A stretch of 64,000 nt of DNA from Blastococcus saxobsidens DD2 (GTDB lineage Bacteria > Actinomycetota > Actinomycetes > Mycobacteriales > Geodermatophilaceae), in NCBI RefSeq assembly GCF_000284015.1, contig NC_016943.1, forward strand, positions 2,025,541 through 2,089,540, read 5' to 3'. The position numbers and the translations under genes are program-made. A model generated the notes under the pieces. The model was not told where the DNA came from. It worked only from the letters and a program-made list of their open reading frames with translations, and did no database searches. Every line of letters begins with the position of its first letter. Positions within the stretch are counted from its first letter, which is position 1. Of this stretch, positions 41,613 to 50,209 are shown in pieces.

Positions 41613-42814
41613 GCCACCGCCCGAGCCGTCGTGACGTCGAACTGGCCGGTCACCGCGGCGGTGATCAGCGCCTGTTTACGTTCGATCAGCTTCCCCTTGC
41701 TGGCATCGACCAGGTTCACGGCGCGCTCATGCTCTCTACGACCTCGGTCGAGCTCCGCGGCGATTGCGGCCTGCTCGGCGACCGGGCGCCGCACCAGTGG
41801 AAGTGCCCGCATTGCTTCGACTCCGAAGTGGCGCTGGATCGCTCCCGTCGAGTGCTCAGAGATGGACTCCTGCGCCCTCGGCGAGTTAATGCTGTGCTCG
41901 AGGTAGCCAGCGTCGGCCCCGGGGCCCGAGCGAACGATGACCACATCGATGCAGTTACCGTCCACCAGCCACTCGGGAACCCGGCAGGCAGCGCCTGCTC
42001 GCCCGGAGCGGACGACCAGTACATCGCCGGACCGCAGCCTCGAACGTTGGTTTGCCGCATGCCCTTCGGGTGAGATGCGGATGAGGTTCTCAGGGTTCAT
42101 GAGTCCAGGGGAGATGTCGGTTCCTCGAACCGCAGGCACACCGTCGGTGAAGTGGGTGTAGAGAGCCGCCGGTTGAATCACAATGCCGACAGCCACCTCG
42201 CTGACGAGATGGCGTGCCGGCACTTCGACCCACCCCTGTGCGGGTCGCAGAAGTGATTCGGCATGGGCCGTTGCTCGCGATTCTAATAGTCGCGCTTGTC
42301 GTTCCCGAAGATCGATCACGGTATTGAGTCGTCCGACCTGATCATCAAGGAATGCGGCGATCCGTCGCTGTTCATCAAGCTCAGGACTCGGGATCGCCAG
42401 TCGAGAAATATTCAAGGGGTCGACGCGTTGGTGGCTGCGCGTTACGGAACGAACCTCGGAGTCAAGAAGTTGGCGGGTCGTCTCGGAGAGCAGGCAGTAG
42501 GTCAGAAAACGCGCGTCGCAGCCGACGGGACGTAGCGGAACGAACTCCGTCGAGGCGAGAATAGGTAGGCTGTGTGGCCGAGTCCGTACGACCCGGCTCT
42601 TCCGGGGGTTTAGGCGACTGATGATGACTTCATCGCCCCGCAGGAGAAGCTTGCCCGACTTGATATCGCTGGCGGGCTCGACTGTCGGCTCGCCGGTCGC
42701 CTCGAGTGCCGGGATGTTGTAGTGGACGACATCTCCAGCAACGTCTGCAGGATCGATCACTTGGCGGACTTCGTCGGCCACCGCCCAGACGGGCCGAAGC
42801 GGGAAGGCGTTCAT
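41609..42814 (-). CDS. hsdS: Type I restriction-modification specificity subunit HsdS
   Basis: A 401-residue specificity subunit. It has two variable target-recognition domains, each followed by a conserved helix: PELDEQRRIAAFLDDQVGRL near residue 150 and VAEQAAIAAELDRGRREHER near 350. A C-terminal LIERKQALITAAVTGQFDV segment is typical. It determines the two-part DNA site recognised by the HsdM and HsdR complex. The region around 42280-42620 is visibly richer in A+T than the rest of the window, suggesting recent acquisition or exchange of the first recognition domain. It overlaps hsdM by 4 nt. Confidence 0.93.
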   Translation of the reverse strand: MNAFPLRPVWAVADEVRQVIDPADVAGDVVHYNIPALEATGEPTVEPASDIKSGKLLLRGDEVIISRLNPRKSRVVRTRPHSLPILASTEFVPLRPVGCDARFLTYCLLSETTRQLLDSEVRSVTRSHQRVDPLNISRLAIPSPELDEQRRIAAFLDDQVGRLNTVIDLRERQARLLESRATAHAESLLRPAQGWVEVPARHLVSEVAVGIVIQPAALYTHFTDGVPAVRGTDISPGLMNPENLIRISPEGHAANQRSRLRSGDVLVVRSGRAGAACRVPEWLVDGNCIDVVIVRSGPGADAGYLEHSINSPRAQESISEHSTGAIQRHFGVEAMRALPLVRRPVAEQAAIAAELDRGRREHERAVNLVDASKGKLIERKQALITAAVTGQFDVTTARAVA

Positions 42815-44790
42815 CGCTTCAGCCCTGCCAGCACCCGGCGGATCTCGGCTTCCACCGCTTCCAACTCGGCGTCGATCTCGGCGAGCGGCCTGGGCGGGAC
42901 GTACCTGTAGAAGAACCGGGTGAACGGGATCTCGTAGCCGATCTTGGTTTTAGTGTGGTCGACCCAGGCGTCGGGCACGTGCGGCAGCACCTCGCGCTCG
43001 ACGTACTCGTCGACGTCCTCGGTCAACGGCACGTTCTCGTTGTCGCGCAGGTCCGGGTCGGGGAGCGGCTCGCCCTTTTTGTCGGTCACCACCGGCGCAG
43101 CCGGATCGGCGACGGCCGCAGCCGCGAGCACGGTCTTCTTGATCGCGGGCGGCAGGCCGATCTGCTTCCGTGCGGTGCAGGCGTTGAGCAGCAACTTCAC
43201 GAAGGCCGGCTCGGTGTCCTCCGTCGTCCCCACCAGGTCGGACAGAGCGCCGAGCAGGGCGTCGTGGGTCCGCCGCGCGTCGTCGTCCCCAAGGGACAGG
43301 GCAACCACCGGCTTGGCCGCGGCGACCTGCTCGACGGTCTCCTCGGTCACCATCCAGCGGCGGCGGAGCGGGCGCTCGACGGTGATCCGGCGGAAGCCGA
43401 ACACGTCGTCGTGGAAGACCTTGACCCGCTCGTCGGCGTCCGTGAGTTCCGGGGCGTCGTGGTAGAGCCGGGTGATTTCCTCGATGTGCGCGTCGTCGAG
43501 GTACTTGCGCTTGTCGCCGAGCGACTTGCGCATCTTCGACCACTCGCCGCGGGCGTCGATCAGCGCGACCTTGCCCTCCCGCTCGGGGCGCTTGCGGTTG
43601 GTGACGATCCAGACGTAGGTGCTGATCCCGGTGTTGTAGAAGAGCTGGTCCGGCAGCGCGACGATGCCTTCGAGCCAGTCGTTCTCGATGATCCAGCGGC
43701 GGATGTTGCTCTCGCCCGACTCCGCCGCCCCGGCGAACAGCGGGCTGCCGGAGAAGACGATCGCGACGCGGCTGCCGCCGTCCTCCGCCGGCTTCATGCG
43801 GGCGATCATCTGCTGCAGGAACAGCAGGCTGCCGTCGGAGACGCGGGGGAGGCCGGCGCTGAACCTGCCGCCGGGCTGCGCCGCCTCGGCCTTGATTGCG
43901 GCGGCGGACTTGTTCCAGTCCACTCCGAACGGCGGGTTGGCCAGCAGGTAGTCGAAGCGCTTGTCCGCGTGCCCGTCGGCGGTGAGCGTGTTGCCCAGCA
44001 CGATCCGCTCCGGGTCCTGGCCCTGGATGAGCAGGTCCGACCGCGCGATCGCCCACGTCTCGGGGTTGAGCTCCTGGCCGAACATCTCCAGCCGGGCCTT
44101 CGGGTTGAGCCGGGTCAGGTACTGGTCGGCGATGTTGAGCATGCCGCCGGTGCCGCACGCCGGGTCGTAGATCGACCGCACCGGGGCGGTGCCGGTGAGC
44201 ACGTCGGAGTCCTCGCCGAACAGCAGGTTGACGATCAGCCGGATGACCTCGCGCGGGGTGAAGTGCTCACCGGCAGTTTCGTTCGAGAGCTCGGAGAAGC
44301 GCCGCAGCAGCTCCTCGAAGATGTAGCCCATCGCGTGGTTGGGCACGACCTCCGGCCGCAGGTCCAGGTCGGCGAACTTGCCCAGCACCAGGTACAGCAG
44401 ACCGGCGTCGTCCAGTCGGCTGATCTGCTCGTCGAACCGGTACTTCTCCAGCACCTGCGCCGCGCCGGGGGAGAAGGCCCCGATGTAGGCGCGCAGTTGC
44501 TGGGCGAGGTTGTTGGGAGAGTCGAGCAGCTTGGTGAAGGTCAGCGGGCTGACGTTGTAGAACGGCACCCCCGCTGCGTCCCGGAGCAGGACGTCGGGGT
44601 TGTCGGTCACGCCCTTCAGCTGCTCGGCGCGAGCCAGCACCGCCGGCTTGCTCTCCTCCAGGACGGCGTCCAGCCGGCGCAGCACCAGCAGCGGGAGGAT
44701 CACCCCGCGGTACTCCGCCGGCTTGTAGTCACCGCGCAGCAGGTCGGCGACCTGCCACACGAACTGGACCTTGCCCTCGAACCCGTCCAC
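42811..44790 (-). CDS. hsdM: Type I DNA methyltransferase subunit HsdM
   Basis: A 659-residue N6-adenine methyltransferase. The N-terminal HsdM helical domain (VWQVADLLRGDYKPAEYRGV, then LPLLVLRRLDAVLEE), the SAM motif (YDPACGTGGML), the catalytic NPPF (LLANPPFGVDW) and the conserved GEHFTPREVIRL are all present. It also has a longer C-terminal region than E. coli HsdM. The GTG start at 44790 opens the island's main operon and faces a RelBE module across a 200-nt spacer with a perfect 17-bp inverted repeat. Confidence 0.95.
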   Translation of the reverse strand: MDGFEGKVQFVWQVADLLRGDYKPAEYRGVILPLLVLRRLDAVLEESKPAVLARAEQLKGVTDNPDVLLRDAAGVPFYNVSPLTFTKLLDSPNNLAQQLRAYIGAFSPGAAQVLEKYRFDEQISRLDDAGLLYLVLGKFADLDLRPEVVPNHAMGYIFEELLRRFSELSNETAGEHFTPREVIRLIVNLLFGEDSDVLTGTAPVRSIYDPACGTGGMLNIADQYLTRLNPKARLEMFGQELNPETWAIARSDLLIQGQDPERIVLGNTLTADGHADKRFDYLLANPPFGVDWNKSAAAIKAEAAQPGGRFSAGLPRVSDGSLLFLQQMIARMKPAEDGGSRVAIVFSGSPLFAGAAESGESNIRRWIIENDWLEGIVALPDQLFYNTGISTYVWIVTNRKRPEREGKVALIDARGEWSKMRKSLGDKRKYLDDAHIEEITRLYHDAPELTDADERVKVFHDDVFGFRRITVERPLRRRWMVTEETVEQVAAAKPVVALSLGDDDARRTHDALLGALSDLVGTTEDTEPAFVKLLLNACTARKQIGLPPAIKKTVLAAAAVADPAAPVVTDKKGEPLPDPDLRDNENVPLTEDVDEYVEREVLPHVPDAWVDHTKTKIGYEIPFTRFFYRYVPPRPLAEIDAELEAVEAEIRRVLAGLKR

Positions 44791-44916
44791 GTACCTGCCC
44801 CGTTCCGTTACTCGCCGCCGACTCTGCCTGTTCGCACGCCGACGGTGAAGGGTCTACCGGACGCCGTCGCCCCGGTGTCTCAGGTGCCCGGTCGGGGCGG
44901 GACGGTCGCGGCTGGT

Positions 44917-44954
44917 GGGACAGGAGACGTTCCCGCTGGAACGTCTCCTGTCCC
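44917..44954. repeat. Perfect 17-bp inverted repeat, family B copy 1
   Basis: Stem GGGACAGGAGACGTTCC / GGAACGTCTCCTGTCCC with a CGCT loop, in the divergent region between hsdM and relB. Its core GACGTTCCCGCTGGAACGTC differs by one base from the palindrome at 60932. It could be a regulator site, a hairpin or a REP-like element. Confidence 0.75.
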
Positions 44955-44991
44955 AGCGGCATGGACAGGCTCAGCCTCCGGCGCCACGATC

Positions 44992-45270
44992 GTGGCCGTG
45001 ACCGTCGAGTCCCTCAGATCCGTCCGCGACCATTTGTCCGAAGTCGTCGACCGGGTCGAGCACCAGCACGAGCGGGTGACGATCACCCGCAACGGCCGGG
45101 ACGCGGCCGTCCTCATCAGCCCTGAGGATCTTGCCCAGCTCGAAGAGGCGCTCTCGGTTCTCAGCGACTCGGAGGCTCTCGCGGACATCCGCGAGGCCGA
45201 CGCCGCGTACGCCCGCGGTGATGTCGTCCGCGGTGTCGAGGCCGTTCGCCGGCTTCGCCGTGAGGGATGA
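44992..45270 (+). CDS. relB: Phd/YefM-RelB type antitoxin
   Basis: A 92-residue antitoxin of the Phd/YefM fold: VESLRSVRDHLSEVVDRVEH, then ERVTITRNGRDAAVLISPEDLAQLEE within the next 40 residues. The acidic C-terminus should wrap the toxin. Start is GTG 44992 or 44998; a 14-nt palindrome (GCCACGA/TCGTGGC, 44983-44996) covers it and is a likely operator. The toxin gene begins 11 nt before its stop. Confidence 0.9.
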   Translation: MAVTVESLRSVRDHLSEVVDRVEHQHERVTITRNGRDAAVLISPEDLAQLEEALSVLSDSEALADIREADAAYARGDVVRGVEAVRRLRREG

Positions 45271-45538
45271 GGAGTACGAACTCGTCCTCACGCCGCCGGC
45301 TCGGTGGGCGCCGAGCGAGCGGCTTCCCGAGGCAGTCGCCGTTGCAGTGGTCGACTTCTTCACCACAGCGCCCGCCCAACGCCCGCAGTGGATGGGCAAG
45401 CAACTGCGTGGTGATCTGGCCGAGGTGTGGGCGGCGCGGCGTGGCACCTACCGGGTGCTCTACCGCGTGCGGGAGGACACGCGCGAAGTCGTCGTCCTCG
45501 GCATCGATCACCGTCGCGATGCCTATCGACCACAGTGA
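45260..45538 (+). CDS. relE: RelE-family toxin
   Basis: A 92-residue RelE/ParE-fold protein: YELVLTPPARWAPSERLP, LRGDLAEVWAARRGTYRVLYRV and VVVLGIDHRRDAYRP. These match mRNA interferases that cut in the ribosomal A site. GTG 45260 lies within the end of the antitoxin gene, so the two are coupled. It converges on the RsbU-type phosphatase gene. Confidence 0.9.
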   Translation: MRDEEYELVLTPPARWAPSERLPEAVAVAVVDFFTTAPAQRPQWMGKQLRGDLAEVWAARRGTYRVLYRVREDTREVVVLGIDHRRDAYRPQ

Positions 45539-45568
45539 CCCGCCGGTGCCGGACGGGAACGACGTCCG

Positions 45569-47350
45569 TCAGGACGGCGCGCGCCGCATGACCCGGACGG
45601 CGATCAGGGCGACGTCGTCCTCGGCGACGGCCGGCTGCAGGCGCCGCAGCAGGGTGTCCGCCAGGTCCTCGAGCGGCAGGTCCTGCAGGCCGGCCAGCGC
45701 TTCCAGCAGCGCGGCGATGCCCTGGTCGTAGTCCGCGCCCCGGCGCTCGATCAGCCCGTCGGTGAACAGCAGCAGCGTCTGGCCCGCGGTGAGCAGGGCG
45801 GTGTGCTCGTCCCGCTCCACCGTCGGCTCGACGCCCAGCATCCGGTTCGGCTTCGTGTCCAGCAGCCGCACCTGCCCCTCGGTGTCCAGCAGCGCCGGCG
45901 CCGGATGGCCGGCGTTGGACCACCGCAGCACGCGGTCGCCGGAGCGGGCGTCCGGCCGGTCGATCCGGGCCACCAGGGCGGTCGCGGTCGTGGCCATCTC
46001 CAGCCCGGCCGCGGCGATGTCGCTGCGCACCAGCACCTCGGCCGGGGCGGCGTCGGTGTCGTAGGCGATGGCCCGGATGAGCCCCCGCAGCTGCCCCATC
46101 GCGACCGCGGCGGTCCGGTCGTGGCCGGTGACATCGCCGATGACGAGCGCCGTGGCGCCGTCGGGCAGCAGGAAAGCGTCGTACCAGTCGCCTCCCACCG
46201 CTGCCCGTCGCTCCGCCGGTGAGTAGCGGACGGCCATCGCGAGGTCGTCGGGCTGCGGAGGGGGCGTCAGGAGCGCCTCCTGCAGGCGCAGCGAGAAGTC
46301 CCGTTCCTGGCTGAACCGCCGGGCGTTGTCGAGCACCAGCGCGGCCCGTCCCGCGATCACCTCGGCCAGCTCGACGTCGCCGGCGTCGTGGGGTGGGGAG
46401 CCACCGGTTCGCACGACGGTGAGGACGCCGAGCACCTCGGCGCCGGGCGGCCGCAGGGGCACGCTGACCGAGCTGACCGCCCCCAGCACCTCGGCCGCCC
46501 GGCGCACCGGCTCGCCGAGCGATCCGAGGGTCGCCGGCACGTCCGTGACGAGCTCGCTGCGGCCGGTCGCCGCCACCCGCCCCGGACCCCGCTGGTCATC
46601 GGTGCTGATCCGCACGGGTGACCGTCGCGCCGGCCGGGGCGATCCGTTCCTGGAGCGCACCACGGCCAGGCGCAGCACCCCGCCCGGCTGCACGGTGTGC
46701 ACCGCCGCGTGGTCGCCCAGCGCGTCCACCGCCAGCGCGCCCACGGCGGCCAGCACGTCATCGAGCTCGAGCCCGGCCGTGAGCAGCGTGGCGGACCGGT
46801 CCAGCAGCTCGGCGCGCCGCCGTTGCCGCTCGGCGTCAGCGACGGCGATCCGCAGGGCGACCTGATCGGAGGCGACCGCGGCAAGGTCGGCGAGCATCGC
46901 GACCTCGGTCTCGCTCCACTCGTGCACCTCGGTGTCGACCACGCAGAAGGTGCCGAGCACCTCGCCGTCGGGGGTGCGCACGGGGAAGCCGGCCCACGCC
47001 ACCACCCCCATCGACTCGATCGAGGGGTTGTCGCGGGTGCGCGCGTCCTCCCGGACGTCGGCCAGCACCAGCGGCTCGCCGCTGCTGACGACGTACTGGC
47101 AGAACGACTCCTCGACGGTGTTCTGCGGCGGGGCGCCGGGCGGGAGGTCCACCCCGAGGCAGCTCTTCCAGTACGAGCGCCGGTCGTCGACGACGGTCAC
47201 GAAGGCGAACGGTGCCGACAGCAGGGTGCGGGCGAGCTGGGTGAGCCGGTCGAACTCGGCCTCCGGTGGCGTGTCCAGCAGGCGGCTCCGTGCCACGGCG
47301 GCCAGACGCTGCGGCGAACGGATCCGGTCCCAGCTCATGGCGTCGATCAT
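45569..47350 (-). CDS. GAF-GAF-PP2C (RsbU/SpoIIE-type) phosphatase
   Basis: A 593-residue cytoplasmic protein phosphatase. The first GAF domain (about 20-165: APFAFVTVVDDRRSYWKSCL, QYVVSSGEPLVLADVRED) and a second (about 180-340) precede a PP2C_SIG domain. That domain has the metal-binding GGDWYDAFLLPDG and VIGDVTGHDRTAA, then LRWSNAGHPAPALL and LLLFTDGLIERRG. Such proteins dephosphorylate anti-anti-sigma factors in stress pathways. No anti-sigma genes are adjacent. The start is ATG 47350 or 47338. The 199 nt on its upstream side hold only the start region of the divergent small gene. Confidence 0.88.
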   Translation of the reverse strand: MIDAMSWDRIRSPQRLAAVARSRLLDTPPEAEFDRLTQLARTLLSAPFAFVTVVDDRRSYWKSCLGVDLPPGAPPQNTVEESFCQYVVSSGEPLVLADVREDARTRDNPSIESMGVVAWAGFPVRTPDGEVLGTFCVVDTEVHEWSETEVAMLADLAAVASDQVALRIAVADAERQRRRAELLDRSATLLTAGLELDDVLAAVGALAVDALGDHAAVHTVQPGGVLRLAVVRSRNGSPRPARRSPVRISTDDQRGPGRVAATGRSELVTDVPATLGSLGEPVRRAAEVLGAVSSVSVPLRPPGAEVLGVLTVVRTGGSPPHDAGDVELAEVIAGRAALVLDNARRFSQERDFSLRLQEALLTPPPQPDDLAMAVRYSPAERRAAVGGDWYDAFLLPDGATALVIGDVTGHDRTAAVAMGQLRGLIRAIAYDTDAAPAEVLVRSDIAAAGLEMATTATALVARIDRPDARSGDRVLRWSNAGHPAPALLDTEGQVRLLDTKPNRMLGVEPTVERDEHTALLTAGQTLLLFTDGLIERRGADYDQGIAALLEALAGLQDLPLEDLADTLLRRLQPAVAEDDVALIAVRVMRRAPS

Positions 47351-47549
47351 CCCTTGCCGGCCCCGGTCGGGCGGTGCCGGGCATCGCTCCACGGCCTCGG
47401 TCAGCCGTTCAGCCGGGCGGAGTCGTCCGCGCCGATCGGCGCCCGGGGCACTTCTGAGGGTCGCATCGCGGTCCAGCGGCCGCCGCGGGTGCGTGATGAT
47501 CGCGGTGGGCGGGAAGGAACGGGTTTTGCGCCGAGAGAGGACCACGACG

Positions 47550-47771
47550 ATGGCCGACCGCGACCGGTACGACGAGAACGACCCCCGCCACCACACCATC
47601 AAGCTGCGCGGCATGCTCGACGACGTCGCACAGCATGCCCGCGAGGACGTCGGCAAGATCGACGATCCGAAGGCGCAGGCGTTGTTCGAGACCGTCGCCG
47701 AGGTGTGCGCCGCTCTCGCACGGACCACCGAGCACTACGAGCAGCGGTCCGAGCCGGCCTGGCAGCGGTAG
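47550..47771 (+). CDS. Small hypothetical protein
   Basis: A 73-residue charged protein (MADRDRYDENDPRHHTIKLR, then MLDDVAQHAREDVGKIDDP and a helical C-terminus ALFETVAEVCAALARTTEHY). GAGAGAGGACC lies upstream of the ATG. It has no recognised domain, but codon use and a family-like pattern support expression. It is divergent from the phosphatase gene and 62 nt before the esterase gene. Confidence 0.6.
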   Translation: MADRDRYDENDPRHHTIKLRGMLDDVAQHAREDVGKIDDPKAQALFETVAEVCAALARTTEHYEQRSEPAWQR

Positions 47772-47833
47772 GCCCGCGGTCGACCTCGGGTCCTCGGGTC
47801 GACGCCGGGGCGCTGGTCCGATAGACCCGGGAC

Positions 47834-49324
47834 ATGCAGCTGGAAGTCGCCACCACGTCAGGAACGGTCCGCGGCAGCGCCGTCGGCCCCGCCGTCGCCT
47901 TCAAGGGCATCCCGTACGCCGCGCCACCCTTCGGCGACCTGCGCTTCGCCGCACCCGTGCCGGCCCCGCGGTGGGACGGCGTCCGCGACTGCACCGCGTA
48001 CGGCCCGACCGCGCCGAAACCGCCCTACCCGGCCCCGGTGCACCTGCTGCTGCCCGAGCCGGTGGTGCCGGGCGAGGACGTGCTCAACCTCAACGTCTGG
48101 ACGCCGGACCCCGCGGCGAGCGGCCTGCCGGTGCTCGTGTGGATCCACGGCGGGGCGTTCGTCAACGGCTCCGGTGCGGTGCCCCAGTACGACGGCACCG
48201 CCTTCGCCCGGGACGGGGTCGTGCTGGTGACGATCAACTACCGGCTGGGCGTCGACGGGTTCCTGCACTTCGACGACGACGGCCCGGCCAACCGTGGGCT
48301 GCTGGACCAGGTGGCGGCGCTGGAGTGGGTTCGCGACAACATCGCCGCGTTCGGTGGCGACCCGGACCAGGTGACCGTCGCCGGGGAGTCGGCGGGCGCG
48401 ATGAGTGTGACATCGCTGCTGTCGATGCCGCGGGCGACCGGGCTGTTCCGCCGGGCGGTCGCCCAGAGCGGAGCCGGGCACCACGCGCTGTCGTCGGGCA
48501 CGGCGAGACGGGTCGCCGGGTACCTGGCCGAGCGGCTCGGTGTGCCGTGCACCCGGGCAGCGCTGGGTGGGGTGCCGATCGCGGAGCTGCTGGCGGCGCA
48601 GCAGGCGCTGTCGCAGGAAGCCGCCACGGTGCCCGACCCGGCGCGCTGGGGCGAGATCACGCTGAACTCCATGGTCTTCGAGCCGGTGATCGACGGGGAC
48701 GTCCTGCCGTCCCTGCCCATCACGGCGGTGGCGGCCGGCGCCGGCGCCGACGTCGACGTCCTGGTGGGCACCAACACCGACGAGCACACCCTCTTCCTGG
48801 TGCCCAACGGGCTGGTCGACCTGGTGAACGAGGACCTGCTGCGCCTGACGCTGGCCGGCTACGGCGTGGCCGCGGACGCCGCGATCGACGCCTACCGGGC
48901 CGACGCGCCATCGGCGACGCCCGGCGAGCTGCTCGTCAAGGCGGCCACCGACTGGTTCTTCCGGATACCGGCGGCCCGTCTCGCGGAGGCGCGGACGGGT
49001 GCGCAGGGGCGGACGTTCATGTACGAGTTCACCTGGCCCAGCCCGCAGTTCGACGGTCGGCTGGGGGCGTGCCATGCGCTGGAGCTCGCGTTCGTCTTCG
49101 ACACGCTGGCCAGCGAGGGGGTGGAGCCGCTGGCCGGGCCAGAGCCACCGCAGGCCCTGGCGGACGCGGTGCACGCCGCCTGGGTGGCCTTCGTGCGGAC
49201 CGGCGACCCGGGTTGGCCGGCGTACGAGGTGGCCACGCGGCCAGTGCAGGCGTTCGGCCGGCTCGACGGGGTGGTCCCCGACCCGCGTGCCGAACAGCGC
49301 GGGCTGTGGGACGGCGTCCGGTAG
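47834..49324 (+). CDS. Type B carboxylesterase
   Basis: A 496-residue carboxylesterase/cholinesterase-fold enzyme, similar in type to p-nitrobenzyl esterase. N-terminal GIPYAAPPFGDLRF, the second family motif EDVLNLNVWTP, oxyanion HGGAFVNGSG, nucleophile elbow GESAGAMS, an acidic residue near GTNTDEHTLF and a C-terminal histidine in GACHALELAFVF support the call. No signal peptide is visible. The natural ester is unknown. Confidence 0.9.
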   Translation: MQLEVATTSGTVRGSAVGPAVAFKGIPYAAPPFGDLRFAAPVPAPRWDGVRDCTAYGPTAPKPPYPAPVHLLLPEPVVPGEDVLNLNVWTPDPAASGLPVLVWIHGGAFVNGSGAVPQYDGTAFARDGVVLVTINYRLGVDGFLHFDDDGPANRGLLDQVAALEWVRDNIAAFGGDPDQVTVAGESAGAMSVTSLLSMPRATGLFRRAVAQSGAGHHALSSGTARRVAGYLAERLGVPCTRAALGGVPIAELLAAQQALSQEAATVPDPARWGEITLNSMVFEPVIDGDVLPSLPITAVAAGAGADVDVLVGTNTDEHTLFLVPNGLVDLVNEDLLRLTLAGYGVAADAAIDAYRADAPSATPGELLVKAATDWFFRIPAARLAEARTGAQGRTFMYEFTWPSPQFDGRLGACHALELAFVFDTLASEGVEPLAGPEPPQALADAVHAAWVAFVRTGDPGWPAYEVATRPVQAFGRLDGVVPDPRAEQRGLWDGVR

Positions 49325-49365
49325 GTCGGCCGGCGGACCCGCGGAGTCTCCGGGGGTGCGCCCGA

Positions 49366-50163
49366 TCAGCCGTCCAGCCGGGCGCAGTCCTCGGCCGTGA
49401 GAGCGACCGGATCCCCGGCCGCCAGCTGGGCCAGCACGATGTTCTGGACCACCGGGTCGCCGAGCAGCTGCAGGTGGCTGACCTGCCGCTGCGGGCATAC
49501 CGACTGCACGGCCAGGTTCAGCGCCCCGTCGAGGCGGGCGGAGTCCGGCGGGGTCACCACCCGGTCCTGCGTCGTCCACACCGACACCCAGTCGACGCCG
49601 TCCGGTGTCTCGTCGGCGTCCAGCTCGGCGAGCAGCTCACTGCCCGGCGTCATCTGCCGGCAGGCCTCCGGGCAGCGGTCGGGGGCGAACAGGCCCGCCA
49701 GCGACGCGACACCGGTGCCGTGGTGCGGAGTTCCCAGGGTGACCACCCGGCGCACCACGCCGGCGTTGCCGTCGGCGACCCACAGCCGCGCGGTGAGCCC
49801 GCCGGCCGAGTAGCCGACGACGTCGACGCTCGCGGCCCCGGTCCGTGCGCGGGCGGCGGTGGCCGCGGCGTCGAGGGCGGCAGCAGACTCACGCAGGTCG
49901 CCGGTTCCGTCGCCGGCCAGGGGCACCACCGTGGCGTCGCGCCCCATCTCGCGCAGCCGGTCGGCCAGTGCCTGCAGGCCCGCTGTCTGGCCGCCGTACC
50001 CCGGAACCAGCAGCACCGGGCCCGGTTCCTCCGCCGCGATCTCCTCGACCGGGGAGGGCCCGGCCTCCCGGGTGAGCAGGGCGGCCGCGATGGCCACCGC
50101 GCCGACCAGTGCCACGGCCAGCAGGATCAGCAGCAGCCGGCGTTTCCGGGCAGCGGTGCGCAT
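49366..50163 (-). CDS. Secreted or anchored lipase (alpha/beta hydrolase)
   Basis: A 265-residue protein with an N-terminal basic/hydrophobic segment (RKRRLLLILLAVALVGAVAI) that serves as signal or membrane anchor. The hydrolase domain shows VLLVPGYGGQTAGLQ, nucleophile VVGYSAGGLTARLW, TLGTPHHGTGVASLAG, and aspartate/histidine candidates in SVWTTQDRVV and VSHLQLL. This resembles EstA/EstB-type extracellular lipases. The start codon overlaps the start region of the divergent gene, so their promoters must lie inside each other's 5' ends. Confidence 0.82.
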   Translation of the reverse strand: MRTAARKRRLLLILLAVALVGAVAIAAALLTREAGPSPVEEIAAEEPGPVLLVPGYGGQTAGLQALADRLREMGRDATVVPLAGDGTGDLRESAAALDAAATAARARTGAASVDVVGYSAGGLTARLWVADGNAGVVRRVVTLGTPHHGTGVASLAGLFAPDRCPEACRQMTPGSELLAELDADETPDGVDWVSVWTTQDRVVTPPDSARLDGALNLAVQSVCPQRQVSHLQLLGDPVVQNIVLAQLAAGDPVALTAEDCARLDG

Positions 50164-50209
50164 GGCCCTACTCTCCCTGGTGCGGACCGGACGGCCGGGA
50201 GGGGGCGCG

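Noticed and set aside
42706..45270. An 854-codon open frame antisense to hsdM and hsdS
   Set aside because: Only its last 92 codons (the RelB-type antitoxin) look like protein; the rest is the shadow of hsdM and hsdS in high-GC DNA.
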